This document shows positions 8,681-18,049 of a stretch of 64,000 bases of DNA, in pieces. The stretch is from positions 62,001-126,000 of the forward strand of contig NZ_QYBC01000012.1 in NCBI RefSeq assembly GCF_004137085.1. Reading direction: 5' to 3'. Under the pieces are notes generated by a model that saw only the letters and a list, made by a program, of their open reading frames with translations, made no database searches and was not told where the DNA came from. The translations under genes and the position numbers were made by a program. The DNA is from Lichenibacterium ramalinae. GTDB lineage: Bacteria; Pseudomonadota; Alphaproteobacteria; Rhizobiales; Beijerinckiaceae. The stretch's first letter is position 1; every line of letters begins with the position of its first letter.

Positions 8681-9205
8681 TCAGTGGAGCGTGACGGCCG
8701 AAGTCGGCAAGGTGCGGGCGGGGCGGGCACGGCGCACCACTTCGGCGAAGCTCGCGCATCGGCCCTCCGCCAGGCGCGCGCGCGGCAGGATGACACCCGC
8801 GACGGGCGCCAGGGACGGGAAGCAGCGGGTGAGGAAGCCGTTGGGCTGTTCCCGCAGCAGCAGGGCGCCGCCGGTCTCGAGCGAATCCTGGAGCGCCCGC
8901 GCCGCCTCCTCGCCGAAGATGCGCGACGGGATGGTGCCGGCCTTGACGACGAATATCCAGGGCGAGCGGGCTCCGGCGACACCGCGCGCCAGGGCGGCCG
9001 GGAAGTCCCGGTCCTCGACGACATGGCAGCCCGCCTCGTCGGCGATCTCGGCGTAGGACGGTCCGCCGCCGACCTGGAGCAGCGTCACGTCGCGGACGAT
9101 GCCCTCGACAGTGGCGGGCACCAGCGCCGCCAGGGTGCGCAGGAGGGCGCCGGCCCGGCGTGTCGCATCGGCGGCGGGGGGTGCGAAGACGAGCGTGGAC
9201 AGCAT
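8681..9205 (-). CDS. GT-A-fold (glycosyltransferase-like) protein near parB
   Basis: A 174-residue protein. Its order of strands resembles the N-terminal half of GT2-type glycosyltransferases (a first strand STLVFAPPAADATR, then IVRDVTLLQVGGG and a later SPWIFVVKAGTIPSR), but it lacks a convincing DxD motif and is much shorter than active family members. No membrane segment is visible. It may be a truncated or non-catalytic member. The ATG at 9205 is not preceded by a Shine-Dalgarno site; instead a GATAAT box lies nine bases upstream. It follows parB in the same direction but with 136 bases between them, and its role is unknown. Confidence 0.6.
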   Translation of the reverse strand: MLSTLVFAPPAADATRRAGALLRTLAALVPATVEGIVRDVTLLQVGGGPSYAEIADEAGCHVVEDRDFPAALARGVAGARSPWIFVVKAGTIPSRIFGEEAARALQDSLETGGALLLREQPNGFLTRCFPSLAPVAGVILPRARLAEGRCASFAEVVRRARPARTLPTSAVTLH

Positions 9206-9223
9206 GTGAGAATCATTATCACA
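9205..9223 (-). promoter_or_regulatory. Dyad TGTGA-N9-TCACA with GATAAT box touching the start codon
   Basis: On the minus strand the sequence immediately before the ATG at 9205 is a TGTGA-N9-TCACA dyad that holds GATAATGATT, which matches half of a Fur-box consensus and could also serve as a -10 element. If it is a -10, transcription would begin at or next to the A of the start codon, giving a leaderless mRNA. Confidence 0.3.
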
Positions 9224-9341
9224 TCGTGCCCCCGCCGCAAAAGGCATCATCAAGCGCGAGTGCCTCAATGACAGGCAGATGTCGGGCGGCCCGACACCCC
9301 TGCCCCGATCCCCTGCTCCGATGTCCCGCCCCGGAGCGGCT

Positions 9342-10256
9342 TCAGCGGCCGAGCTGCCGGCAGAGGCTTTCGAGTTCGTCATGGGTCTCGTAGCGGATGC
9401 GGATCTCGCCGCCGGCTCCCTTGGCGTCGATGGCGACCGACAATCCCAGCGCGGCGGCGAGACGCTGGCCCAACGCCCTGGTGGACTCGTGGACCCTGTC
9501 GTCGACGCCGCGCCGGGGTGTCGCGGCGGGCGCGGCTTCGGCGGGAGCCGCCGCGTCGGCCGAAGCTTTTTGCCGGGCCTGAGCCAGCTTCTCGACCTCG
9601 CGGACGTTGAGGCCCTTCGCCACGATGCGGCGGGCCACGGGCTCGGGGTCGGCGAAGCCGAGGAGGGCGCGGGCGTGGCCGGCCGAGATCGAGCCGTCCA
9701 CCACCATCGCCTCGACGCTGCCCGGCAGCTTGAGCAGGCGCAGCATGTTGGCCACGTGGCTGCGGCTCTTGCCGATGATGCGGGCGAGGTCGGTCTGGGA
9801 ATAGCCGAACTCCCGCGCGAGCCTGTCATAGCCGCGCGCTTCCTCGATCGCGTTGAGGTCGGCGCGCTGGACGTTCTCGATGATGGCGAGTTCGAGAGCC
9901 TCCTTGTCGTCGACCTCGACCACGACGACGGGGACGTCGGCGAGCCCGGCGGCCTGGGCGGCCCGCCAGCGCCGCTCCCCCGCGATGATCTCGAAGTCCC
10001 CGCCCCGCCCGGGCGCCGGCCGCACCACGATGGGCTGGATGATGCCCTTCTCGCGGATGGAGTTCGACAGGTCCTGAAGGTCCTCGTCGAGGAAGCTCCG
10101 CCGCGGGTTGTGGGGGTTGGGTTTCACGTCCGCGATGCGGACGCGGCGCCTGTCCCGTGCTTCCGGCGCGGGCGCCGTCGGCATCTGTGCCGAGGAATCC
10201 GCGATCAACGCCGCGAGCCCCCGCCCGAGGCGCGAGCGCCCCCCCTCCTCCGCCAT
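9342..10256 (-). CDS. parB: Chromosome-partitioning protein ParB
   Basis: A 304-residue ParB/Spo0J. It has the N-terminal SRLGRGLAALI arm, the CTPase/ParB-N domain with GERRWRAAQAAGL (box II, near residues 95-107) and ENVQRADLNAIEEA, the helix-turn-helix for parS binding around residues 155-180 (YSQTDLARIIGKSRSHVANMLRLL), an Ala/Pro-rich linker and a C-terminal dimerisation domain. The ATG at 10256 lies 11 bases after the parA stop, with an AGGGA site between them, so the two genes are translationally linked. Two perfect parS sites lie a few kilobases upstream. Confidence 0.97.
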   Translation of the reverse strand: MAEEGGRSRLGRGLAALIADSSAQMPTAPAPEARDRRRVRIADVKPNPHNPRRSFLDEDLQDLSNSIREKGIIQPIVVRPAPGRGGDFEIIAGERRWRAAQAAGLADVPVVVVEVDDKEALELAIIENVQRADLNAIEEARGYDRLAREFGYSQTDLARIIGKSRSHVANMLRLLKLPGSVEAMVVDGSISAGHARALLGFADPEPVARRIVAKGLNVREVEKLAQARQKASADAAAPAEAAPAATPRRGVDDRVHESTRALGQRLAAALGLSVAIDAKGAGGEIRIRYETHDELESLCRQLGR

Positions 10257-10267
10257 CACGCTTCCCT

Positions 10268-11071
10268 TCACGCCGCCAGTTTCCTTTCCCGCTGGATGAC
10301 CTCGGAGGCGAGCCGCAGGTAGGCCTGGCTGCCCGCGCATTTCAGGTCGTAGAGCAGCACGGGCTTGCCGTGGGACGGCGCCTCGGAGACGCGCACGTTG
10401 CGCGGGATCACGGTCTCGTAGACCTTGTCGCCCATGATCTCGCGCACATCGGCCACCACCTGGGTGGCGAGGTTGTTGCGCGGGTCGAACATGGTCAGCA
10501 GGATTCCATGGATCGACAGGGCGGGGTTGAGGTTGGCCCGCACCTGCTCGACCGTCGCCAGCAACTGCGAGAGCCCCTCGAGGGCGAAGAACTCGCATTG
10601 CAGGGGGACGAGCACGCTCGAGGCGGCCGCCATGGCGTTGATGGTGAGCAGGTTCAGCGAGGGCGGGCAGTCCACCAGCACATAGGTGAATCGCCGGCCC
10701 TCGGGCGTCTCCGCCAAGCGACGCAGCGCGTCCCGCAGCTTGAAGGCGCGGTCCTTGTGGGAGGCGATCTCGAGATCGAGGCCCAGGAGGTCCATGGTGG
10801 AGGGGGCGATCCAGAGATTGGGCACGCCGGTCGGCCGGCAGGCTTCGGCCAGCGAATTGTCGCCGGTCAGCACGCCGTAGGTGGAGACGCCGCGGTCCTT
10901 GCGCTCGATGCCGAGCCCCGTCGATGCGTTGCCCTGCGGGTCGAGGTCGACCAGGAGCACCTGCTCGCCCACCGCGGCCAGGGCCGTGCCGAGGTTGATG
11001 GCCGTCGTGGTCTTGCCGACGCCCCCCTTCTGGTTCGCCAGCACCAGGACGCGCGCGGGGAGATCGCTCAT
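10268..11071 (-). CDS. parA: Chromosome-partitioning ATPase ParA
   Basis: A 267-residue ParA/Soj ATPase that works with ParB to segregate the replicated origins. The deviant Walker A motif KGGVGKTTT is at residues 15-23, a Walker A' region LVDLDPQGNASTGLG follows near 42, and Walker B VLVDCPPSL near 130. The start codon overlaps the rsmG stop by four bases (ATGA) and the stop is directly followed by parB, the typical arrangement in alphaproteobacteria. Confidence 0.97.
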   Translation of the reverse strand: MSDLPARVLVLANQKGGVGKTTTAINLGTALAAVGEQVLLVDLDPQGNASTGLGIERKDRGVSTYGVLTGDNSLAEACRPTGVPNLWIAPSTMDLLGLDLEIASHKDRAFKLRDALRRLAETPEGRRFTYVLVDCPPSLNLLTINAMAAASSVLVPLQCEFFALEGLSQLLATVEQVRANLNPALSIHGILLTMFDPRNNLATQVVADVREIMGDKVYETVIPRNVRVSEAPSHGKPVLLYDLKCAGSQAYLRLASEVIQRERKLAA

Positions 11072-11715
11072 GCTTCGGACCCTTTCGGAAGATCGGCCCG
11101 GCGCAGCAGAAGGATGCGGCCGTCGAGCGAGGTGACGCTGGGGATGACGCGTGCGGCATAGTCCCGCCCGAGATCGACGCCGTCGGAGACCTCGCCGTGG
11201 CTCTTCAGGAAGATCGCGGTCGTCCCGCCGTCGATGAGAACTTTGCCCATTTCGAGGAGCTCCGGCAAGGGCGCCAACGCCCGCGCGGTGAGGACCTCGA
11301 CGGATTCGAGCCTCGGCAGCACGTCTTCGATGCGGCCGTTATGCACCGTGGCGGGAGCGCCACAGGCGCGAGCCACCTCGCGCAGGAAGGCGCATTTGCG
11401 CGCATTGGCCTCGACGAGGTCGACATGGGCGCCGGGCCGGTCGGCGAGGAGGATGGCGACGACCAGTCCCGGGAAGCCGGCGCCAGAGCCGATATCGGCC
11501 CAGCGCAGCGCATCGGGTGCCAGCGGGACGATCTGGGCGGAGTCGGCGAGGTGGCGCGTCCAGACCTCGGGCAGGGTCGCGGGCGACACGAGGTTCTTGA
11601 TGCGCTGCCATCGGGCGAGCAGGTCGGCATAGACGGTGAAGCGCTCCTGCGTTTCACGTGAAACCGGCACGAGCGCCAGCGCGCGGCGGCGGTCGTCGAC
11701 GAGGCTGCCGGTCAC
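11068..11715 (-). CDS. rsmG: 16S rRNA (guanine527-N7)-methyltransferase RsmG
   Basis: A 215-residue SAM-dependent methyltransferase of the GidB family, which methylates G527 of 16S rRNA. The SAM-binding loop ADIGSGAGFPG lies at residues 73-83, and the N-terminal helix carries RIKNLVSPAT. The start is a GTG three bases after the mnmG stop. Codons 18-22 (VSRET) are encoded by a perfect parS site, a known alphaproteobacterial arrangement in which the centromere is hidden in the rsmG coding region. Confidence 0.95.
   Translation of the reverse strand: MTGSLVDDRRRALALVPVSRETQERFTVYADLLARWQRIKNLVSPATLPEVWTRHLADSAQIVPLAPDALRWADIGSGAGFPGLVVAILLADRPGAHVDLVEANARKCAFLREVARACGAPATVHNGRIEDVLPRLESVEVLTARALAPLPELLEMGKVLIDGGTTAIFLKSHGEVSDGVDLGRDYAARVIPSVTSLDGRILLLRRADLPKGSEA
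11651..11664. other. parS centromere site 1 (perfect palindrome, inside rsmG)
   Basis: GTTTCACGTGAAAC, a 14-bp perfect palindrome identical to the core of the bacterial parS consensus, lies 600 bases upstream of parA within rsmG codons 18-22. ParB binds here and spreads to form the partition complex. Confidence 0.93.
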
Positions 11716-11718
11716 GCG

Positions 11719-13608
11719 TCAGGCCCGCAGGCCGGCGGGCGCCTTCCGGCCGGCCCGGCCTTTGGCGATCAGGAGGGTGAGGGCCGCCGGCGTCATGCCC
11801 TCGATCCGCTGCGCCTGGCCCAGGGTCTCGGGGCGGATCGTCCCGAGCTTGTCGGCGAGTTCGCGCGACAGGCCCGGGAGGCCGCGATAGTCGAGGTCCA
11901 CGGCGAGGCGCACGCCTTCGTCGTCCTGGGCCCGCGCGATCTCGGCGTCCTGCCGGTCGAGATAGACGGCGTATTTGGCATCCGCCTCCACCTGCGCCAT
12001 GACGGAGGGGGCGATGCCGGCGAGCTCCGGCCAGATCCCGGCCAGCGTCTCGCTATCGACCGCGGGGTAGGAGAGGAGCGCGAAGGCGGAGCGGCGCACC
12101 CCATCCTGCGCCACCGGGATGCCGCGCAGCGCCAGCTGCTGGGGCGTGGCGGAAAGCCGGTCGACGAGGCCCCGGGCCTGCTCCAGCGCGTGGCGCTTGG
12201 CCGCGAAGGCGGCGGCGCGTTCCGGCCCGACACAGCCCCAGGCCAGGCCCTTGCGCGTCAGGCGCTGGTCGGCATTGTCGGCCCGCAGGGTCAGGCGATA
12301 TTCCGCGCGGGAGGTGAACATGCGGTAGGGCTCGGTGACGCCGCGGGTCACGAGGTCGTCGACCATCACGCCGATGTAGGAGTCCTGCCGCGAGAAGGTG
12401 ACGGCGTCGGATCCCCCGGCGCGCCGGGCCGCGTTCAGCCCGGCGACGAGGCCCTGCGCGGCGGCCTCCTCATAGCCCGTCGTGCCGTTGATCTGCCCCG
12501 CCAGATAGAGGCCGGCGAGGCGCTTCGCTTCCAGAGCCGGCGTCAGTTCGCGCGGGTCGACGAAGTCATATTCGATGGCGTAGCCGTGCTGGGTGATGAC
12601 GGCCGCCTCGCAACCCGGGATGGAGCGGACGAGGCGGTCCTGGGTGTCGCGCGGCAGCGAGGTCGAGATGCCGTTCGGGTAGAAGGTCGGGTCGTCGAGC
12701 CCCTCCGGCTCGAGGAAGATCTGGTGGCTGTCGCGGTCGGCGAAGCGCGTCACCTTGTCCTCGATCGAGGGGCAATAGCGTGGACCGCGCCCCGTGATGG
12801 CGCCGGAGAACAGCGGAGCGCGGTGCAGGTCGCCCCTGATGATGGCGTGGGTCTCGGCGGTGGTCCGGGTGATGAAGCAGTCGCGCTGTTCCGTCTCGAT
12901 CCGCGCCGTCAGACTCGAGAAGGGCTCCGGCTCGGCATCGCCGGGCTGCCGGTCCAGGCGATCGAGATGCAGCGTATGGCCATCGAGCCGCGGCGGCGTG
13001 CCGGTCTTCAAGCGCCCGAGCACGAAGCCGCGCGACTCGAGCGCCGCCGCCAGACCGTGGCTGGGAGCTTCGCCGATGCGCCCGGCGGGGACGCGCTCAT
13101 CGCCGATATGGATGAGCCCGCGCAGAAAAGTGCCGGTGGTCAGGACCGCCGCGCCGCAGGCCAGCCGCCGCCCGTCCGCCAGGGTCACGGCCGCGACCCG
13201 CTCGCCCGCGATCTCCAGGCCGAAGACCTCGCCCGCGATGAGGGTCAGGCCGGGCTGGAGCGACAGGGCCTCCTGCATGGCCTGGCGGTACAGCTTGCGA
13301 TCGGCCTGGGCCCGCGGGCCGCGGACGGCCGGGCCCTTGCGCCGGTTGAGGACGCGGAACTGGATGCCGGCACGGTCCGCCACCCGCCCCATGATGCCGT
13401 CCAGCGCATCGATCTCGCGCACGAGGTGACCCTTGCCGAGCCCCCCGATGGCGGGGTTGCACGACATGGTCCCGATCGTGGCGAGGTTCTGCGACACCAG
13501 GGCGGTGCGGGCTCCGGTCCGGGCCGCGGCTGCGGCGGCCTCGCAACCGGCATGGCCGCCGCCGATCACGACGACGTCGAAGGAGAGGGACATGGGACTG
13601 CCGGACAT
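11719..13608 (-). CDS. mnmG: tRNA uridine-5-carboxymethylaminomethyl modification enzyme MnmG
   Basis: A 629-residue FAD protein that with MnmE forms the cmnm5 modification at U34 of tRNAs. The dinucleotide-binding motif [11 protein letters not shown] lies at residues 15-25, followed by [23 protein letters not shown] and the CPSIEDKV block near 280, and the C-terminal helical MnmE-binding region. Two starts are possible: ATG at 13608 and ATG at 13593; the shorter form begins directly before the Rossmann strand and is equally likely. It sits between mnmE and rsmG on the same strand. Confidence 0.96.
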   Translation of the reverse strand: MSGSPMSLSFDVVVIGGGHAGCEAAAAAARTGARTALVSQNLATIGTMSCNPAIGGLGKGHLVREIDALDGIMGRVADRAGIQFRVLNRRKGPAVRGPRAQADRKLYRQAMQEALSLQPGLTLIAGEVFGLEIAGERVAAVTLADGRRLACGAAVLTTGTFLRGLIHIGDERVPAGRIGEAPSHGLAAALESRGFVLGRLKTGTPPRLDGHTLHLDRLDRQPGDAEPEPFSSLTARIETEQRDCFITRTTAETHAIIRGDLHRAPLFSGAITGRGPRYCPSIEDKVTRFADRDSHQIFLEPEGLDDPTFYPNGISTSLPRDTQDRLVRSIPGCEAAVITQHGYAIEYDFVDPRELTPALEAKRLAGLYLAGQINGTTGYEEAAAQGLVAGLNAARRAGGSDAVTFSRQDSYIGVMVDDLVTRGVTEPYRMFTSRAEYRLTLRADNADQRLTRKGLAWGCVGPERAAAFAAKRHALEQARGLVDRLSATPQQLALRGIPVAQDGVRRSAFALLSYPAVDSETLAGIWPELAGIAPSVMAQVEADAKYAVYLDRQDAEIARAQDDEGVRLAVDLDYRGLPGLSRELADKLGTIRPETLGQAQRIEGMTPAALTLLIAKGRAGRKAPAGLRA

Positions 13609-13734
13609 GGATCGAAGCGCGATCTATAGGCGCGTCCCGCGGCAAGCGGAAGGGGCGCCGGCGCCGGATCGGCTCTCCTCGATACGCCTTGGCGCATTCT
13701 GGCCGATGACGCTGCCCGGGTTCGAAGCGCGATC

Positions 13735-13748
13735 GTTTCACGTGAAAC
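13735..13748. other. parS centromere site 2 (perfect palindrome, mnmE-mnmG intergenic)
   Basis: A second exact GTTTCACGTGAAAC lies in the 174-base gap between mnmE and mnmG, about 2.1 kb from site 1. Together they define the origin-proximal partition region. Confidence 0.93.
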
Positions 13749-13782
13749 CACTCGACCGGCGCCGCGGCGACCCGGCCCGGCA

Positions 13783-15093
13783 TCACTTGCCGATGCAGAA
13801 CCTGGCGAAGATGGCCCCCAGCACGGCTTCGGTGTCGATGCGCCCGACAAGACCGGCGAGCGCCGCGACGGCGCCGCGCAGGTCCTCGGCGACGAGTTCG
13901 AGATCGCGTCCCTGTCCCGCCGGCGCGATCCGCAGCAGGCAGGCCTGCGCGGCTTCCAGCGCCGCCCTGTGCCGAAGCCGCGTCACCATGGCGCCCTCCC
14001 CGGGCAGCAGCGTTTCCGCCGCGAAACGGCTGAGGCCGGCGATCAACCCGTCGAGGCCCGTGCCGGTCCGGGCCGAGACGGCATAGTCCCCGCCCTGCCC
14101 TGCCGCGAGATCGACCTTGGTGGCGATGCGCCAGACCGTGCCGGAGGTGGTCACGGCCGGTGGAAGAGGGTCGGCCCGGCCATCGTCGAGCAGCAGCACG
14201 AGGTCGGCGGAGGCGGCCCGGGCGCGGGCGCGGGCGATGCCCTCGCGCTCGACGTCGTCCTCCGTCTCGCGCAGGCCGGCGGTGTCGATGAGTTGGACCG
14301 GGTAGCCGCCGAGGTCGAGGTCGACCGTCAGAACGTCGCGGGTCGTGCCGGCCTGGGCCGAGACGATGGCGACGTCACGCCCTGCCAGGGCGTTGAGCAG
14401 CGTGGACTTGCCGGCATTGGGAGGCCCGACGATGGCCACGGCCAGCCCCTCGCGCAGCCGCAATCCCCGCGCCTCGCGCCCGAGTTCCGCCGCGACGACG
14501 CGCGAGACGCCGCCGACGAGCCGGTCGATCTCGGCTTCGAAGCTCGCCACGAGGTCGTCGTCCTCGGCGAAGTCGATCGCCCCTTCCGCCAGGGCCAGGG
14601 CCGACAGGAGGTCGTCGCGCAGGGTCTCGGTCCAGCGGCCCAAGGCGCCGTCGAGGTGGCGCAAGGCTTGGCGGCGCTGCGCTTCGGTCTGGGCGTCGAT
14701 GAGGTCGGCGAGCCCCTCGACGGCGCCGATGTCCATCTTGCCGTTCAGCAGGGCACGCCGGGTGAACTCGCCGGGCTCGGCCGGCCGGCACCCGGGTACG
14801 GCGGCCAGGGCCTTCAGCACCGCCGCCACCACGGCACGGCCGCCGTGCAACTGCAGTTCGGCCGCATCCTCGCCGGTGAAGGAGCCTGGGCCGGGGAACC
14901 AGAGCACCAGGGCCCGGTCGAGCGCGTCCTCGGCATGGCGCAGGGTGGCGAGCGTCGCCACCCGCGGGCTCGGGACACGCCCTGCGACGGTGCCGAGCAC
15001 ATCCCGCGTCGCCGGGCCGGAGATGCGGACGACGGCGATGGCGGCCCGCCCTGCCCCGGTGGCCGGGGCGAAGATGGTGTCGGTGGCCGCCAT
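13783..15093 (-). CDS. mnmE: tRNA modification GTPase MnmE
   Basis: A 436-residue GTPase that pairs with MnmG. It has the N-terminal folate-binding domain (DTIFAPATGAGRAAIAVVRISG; FTGEDAAELQLHGG near 75), a central helical domain, the G domain with G1 GPPNAGKSTLLNAL near 218-230, G3 DTAGLRE near 265, and the C-terminal CIGK motif needed for catalysis (its Cys is the fourth residue from the end). A GGGAGA site precedes the ATG. Confidence 0.97.
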   Translation of the reverse strand: MAATDTIFAPATGAGRAAIAVVRISGPATRDVLGTVAGRVPSPRVATLATLRHAEDALDRALVLWFPGPGSFTGEDAAELQLHGGRAVVAAVLKALAAVPGCRPAEPGEFTRRALLNGKMDIGAVEGLADLIDAQTEAQRRQALRHLDGALGRWTETLRDDLLSALALAEGAIDFAEDDDLVASFEAEIDRLVGGVSRVVAAELGREARGLRLREGLAVAIVGPPNAGKSTLLNALAGRDVAIVSAQAGTTRDVLTVDLDLGGYPVQLIDTAGLRETEDDVEREGIARARARAASADLVLLLDDGRADPLPPAVTTSGTVWRIATKVDLAAGQGGDYAVSARTGTGLDGLIAGLSRFAAETLLPGEGAMVTRLRHRAALEAAQACLLRIAPAGQGRDLELVAEDLRGAVAALAGLVGRIDTEAVLGAIFARFCIGK

Positions 15094-15154
15094 GGCGAGG
15101 TCTCCCGCGGTGCCGGCCCCTCCGTCCCGTGCGGGTCGAGGGGCCGGACCGGCG

Positions 15155-16423
15155 TCAGGTGTTCATCGAGTCGAAGAAGGCCTGGTTGCCCTTCGGCGTC
15201 TCGCGCAGCTTGCCCATCAGGAACTCGATGCCGTCGACCGTGCCCATCGGGTTCAGGATGCGGCGCAGCACATACATCTTCTTGAGCGTGTCGGAGGGGA
15301 CCAGAAGCTCCTCCTTGCGGGTGCCCGAGCGCGTGATGTCGAGCGCCGGATAGACCCGCTTGTCCGCCACCTTACGGTCGAGGATGATCTCGGAATTGCC
15401 CGTGCCCTTGAACTCCTCGAAGATCACCTCGTCCATGCGCGAGCCGGTGTCGATCAGCGCCGTGGCGATGATGGTGAGCGAGCCGCCGCCCTCGATGTTG
15501 CGGGCCGCGCCGAAGAAGCGCTTGGGGCGCTGCAGGGCATTGGCGTCGACGCCGCCCGTCAGCACCTTGCCGGAGGACGGCACCGTGGTGTTGTAGGCGC
15601 GACCGAGGCGCGTGATGGAATCGAGCAGGATGACCACGTCGCGGCGATGCTCGACGAGGCGCTTGGCCTTCTCGATGACCATCTCGGCCACCTGCACGTG
15701 GCGCGTCGCCGGTTCGTCGAAGGTGGAGGAGACGACCTCGCCCTTCACCGAGCGCTTCATGTCCGTCACCTCTTCCGGACGCTCGTCGATGAGCAGCACG
15801 ATGAGGTAGCATTCGGGGTGGTTGGCGGTGACCGACTGGGCGATGTTCTGCAGCAGGACCGTCTTGCCGGTGCGCGGCGGCGCCACAATGAGGGCGCGCT
15901 GGCCCTTGCCGATCGGCGCCACGACGTCGATCACGCGGGACGACATGTCCTTCTTGGCGCCGTCCTCGATCTCGAGCTTCAAGCGCTCGTCGGGGTAGAG
16001 GGGCGTGAGGTTGTCGAAGTTGACCTTGTGGCGGACCTTCTCGGGATCCTCGAAATTGATCGTCGAGACCTTGATGAGGCCGAAATAGCGCTCCCCATCC
16101 TTGGGGCCGCGGATCTGGCCCTCGACCGTGTCGCCGGTCCGAAGGCCGAAGCGGCGGATCTGCGAGGGCGAGATGTAGATGTCGTCGGGCCCGGCGAGGT
16201 AGTTGGCGTCGGGCGAGCGCAGGTAGCCGAAGCCGTCCTGCAGGACCTCGACGACCCCCTGCCCGATGATCTCGATCTCCTTCGCGGCCAGTTCCTTCAG
16301 GATGGCGAAGAGCAGTTCCTGCTTGCGCAGCAGCGAGGCGTTCTCGACCTCGTGCTCCTCGGCGAAGGCGAGAAGGTCGGTGGGCGTCTTGGACTTGAGA
16401 TCCTGGAGTTTGATCTCCGGCAT
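15155..16423 (-). CDS. rho: Transcription termination factor Rho
   Basis: A 422-residue hexameric RNA helicase. It begins [14 protein letters not shown], has the RNA-binding cold-shock-like domain around residues 50-120 ([13 protein letters not shown]), the P-loop [12 protein letters not shown] near 180-190, the Q-loop region [12 protein letters not shown] near 205-215, and the R-loop/Walker B region [15 protein letters not shown] near 263-277. The ATG at 16423 agrees with the usual N-terminus, although the frame is open 42 codons further upstream. Length is normal. Confidence 0.97.
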   Translation of the reverse strand: MPEIKLQDLKSKTPTDLLAFAEEHEVENASLLRKQELLFAILKELAAKEIEIIGQGVVEVLQDGFGYLRSPDANYLAGPDDIYISPSQIRRFGLRTGDTVEGQIRGPKDGERYFGLIKVSTINFEDPEKVRHKVNFDNLTPLYPDERLKLEIEDGAKKDMSSRVIDVVAPIGKGQRALIVAPPRTGKTVLLQNIAQSVTANHPECYLIVLLIDERPEEVTDMKRSVKGEVVSSTFDEPATRHVQVAEMVIEKAKRLVEHRRDVVILLDSITRLGRAYNTTVPSSGKVLTGGVDANALQRPKRFFGAARNIEGGGSLTIIATALIDTGSRMDEVIFEEFKGTGNSEIILDRKVADKRVYPALDITRSGTRKEELLVPSDTLKKMYVLRRILNPMGTVDGIEFLMGKLRETPKGNQAFFDSMNT

Positions 16424-16610
16424 GGGAAAGGGGTCCTCGGGGTCGGGCCGCGCTGGCAACCCCGGCGCGGGGCGGCTCTGCGGTCGGTTGAGATGGGGGA
16501 AGGACGGAGAGCCCGGCCGGCACCGGGAGGACCGGGCCCGCGGAAGCACCGGGACCCGTCGCGGGTCCAGTCAGGCTCGCCGGTGCCGCGTGGCGGGTCG
16601 GCAGGTCGCG

Positions 16611-16636
16611 AAAAGAGCCGCCGGCGTGCCGGCGGC
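16611..16636 (-). terminator. Rho-independent terminator of the DUF4167 gene
   Basis: Read on the minus strand, a perfect 9-bp stem (16628-16636 with 16617-16625, GCCGCCGGC/GCCGGCGGC, 2-base loop) is followed by TCTTTT. It begins seven bases after the DUF4167 stop. Confidence 0.75.
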
Positions 16637-16642
16637 CCGAGG

Positions 16643-18049
16643 TCAATCGCCCGTCGGAACGGGCAGTTCGGAGAGTTCGCCGCCGGGCGCGTCCTTGGCT
16701 TCCGCCGACGCGCGCGTCGTGCGCCGCCGCCGGCGCGGGAACTTCGGCGCCTCCTCGGCACCGTCGCCCGGGAAGGCCGTCTCCGAGGCGAGGCTCGGCT
16801 CGGGCTGCGCCGTCACGGGCTCGACGGAGGCGACGCGCGTCGGCGTGGTGATGAAGGAGGGGAGGCCCGGGGCGTCCTCGGTCACCGCCGCGGCGCGTTC
16901 CTGACGCGCCTCGCGGCGCGGCGTCGGCTCGGCCCGGGCGGCGGGCTGCGAGGCCGTGCCGGGCTGGGCCGTCGAAGCGGAGGCGGTGGGCTGGGCGAGG
17001 CTCGGCTGGACGGCGTTGGGCTGGGCCGGGCTGGGCTGCGGCGCGAAGGCGTCCGGCGCCGACTCGGACTGGTAACCATAGTCCGGCTGGCGGTCGGCCG
17101 GCATGTCGACCCGCGGCTGCTCCCCGGCATAGGGGTCGCGCGGCTGCTCGCCCTCGCGATAGCGGTCGCCCGCGCTCCGGTCCTGGCGGTCGTAACTCTG
17201 GCCGTTGCGCTCCTGGCGCTCCTGCGCGAAGCGTTCGCGCCGGCTCTGACGGTCCTGGTAGGTCCCCTGACCCGTCCTGTCCTGACCCGTCCGGTCCTGG
17301 CCGGTCCGGTCCTGGTTGGCGCGATCCTGGTTGGCGCGATCCTGGTAGGTCCGGTCCTGCTGGGAGCGGTCCTGTCCGGTGCGGTCCCCGCCCCGGTCGT
17401 CGGTCCGGATCTCGCCGGCGGCGCCGTTGTCGCGATAGGGGCGGCGGTTCAGGCCGTTGCGATCCTGTCCGTTGCGGTCCTGCCCGTTCCGGTCCTGTCC
17501 GTTGCGATCCTGGCGCTGCCCATAGGCGTTCCGGTCACCATAGGCGGGCCGCTCGCCGTTGTTCTGGCGGTCGCCATAGGCCGGGCGCTCGCCGTTGCCG
17601 TTGGACTGGCCATAGGGCTGGCGTTCCCCGCCGCTATAGGGCTGCCGATCGGCCGCGTAGGCCTGGGGCTGCGGCACGAAGGGCGTGGCGGGCTGCGGTG
17701 ACGCGAAGCGGTCCGGCAGGCCGCTCTCGTCCTCGTCCTCGCCGTCGGTGTCGGTGGCGTCGGGCTGGCGGTTGAAGCCGGCCTGGGCGGCCTGCGCGCT
17801 GGCGATCAGCCGGAAGTAATGCTCGGCGTGCTGCAGATAGCTTTCCGCCGCGACCGGATCGCCCGAGGATTGGGCGTCTCGCGCCAGCTGCAGATACTTC
17901 TCGGCGACATGATGGGCATTGCCCCGGATCTTCACGTCGGGCCCGTTCGACTCATAGGACCGCGTGAGAGGATTCGGACCTTTGCGATTGCCGCCGCCGC
18001 CATTGTTGTTCGGGCGGCCGCGCATGCGCTTGTTCTGACCTGGTCTCAT
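16643..18049 (-). CDS. DUF4167 protein with long low-complexity QDR repeats
   Basis: A 468-residue protein. Residues 1-90 form the conserved DUF4167 domain (RMRGRPNNN, then NGPDVKIRGNAHHVAEKYLQLARDA split around residue 45, AESYLQHAEHYFRLIA), which is typical of Hyphomicrobiales and suggests RNA or ribosome association because of its basic start. Residues 130-310 are disordered and built from QDRNG and QDRTG pentapeptides and GERPAYGDR units. Residues 320-400 are Pro/Ala/Gln-rich, and the C-terminus has a basic PRRRRRTTR cluster. The repeat part explains the 1118-codon open frame on the opposite strand. Function is unknown. Confidence 0.85.
   Translation of the reverse strand: MRPGQNKRMRGRPNNNGGGGNRKGPNPLTRSYESNGPDVKIRGNAHHVAEKYLQLARDAQSSGDPVAAESYLQHAEHYFRLIASAQAAQAGFNRQPDATDTDGEDEDESGLPDRFASPQPATPFVPQPQAYAADRQPYSGGERQPYGQSNGNGERPAYGDRQNNGERPAYGDRNAYGQRQDRNGQDRNGQDRNGQDRNGLNRRPYRDNGAAGEIRTDDRGGDRTGQDRSQQDRTYQDRANQDRANQDRTGQDRTGQDRTGQGTYQDRQSRRERFAQERQERNGQSYDRQDRSAGDRYREGEQPRDPYAGEQPRVDMPADRQPDYGYQSESAPDAFAPQPSPAQPNAVQPSLAQPTASASTAQPGTASQPAARAEPTPRREARQERAAAVTEDAPGLPSFITTPTRVASVEPVTAQPEPSLASETAFPGDGAEEAPKFPRRRRRTTRASAEAKDAPGGELSELPVPTGD
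17256..17512 (-). repeat. 15-bp coding minisatellite (QDRxG) in the DUF4167 gene
   Basis: Two blocks of imperfect 15-bp units encode QDRTG/QDRAN (17256-17385) and QDRNG (about 17455-17512, four nearly exact copies). The period is a whole number of codons, so the frame is kept. Confidence 0.8.

Noticed and set aside
14345-17701. A very long open frame (1118 codons) on the plus strand opposite mnmE, rho and the DUF4167 gene
   Set aside because: It lies antisense to three certain genes, its product is low-complexity Ala/Arg/Val sequence without domains, and its openness comes from GC-rich codons and the QDR repeats on the other strand.
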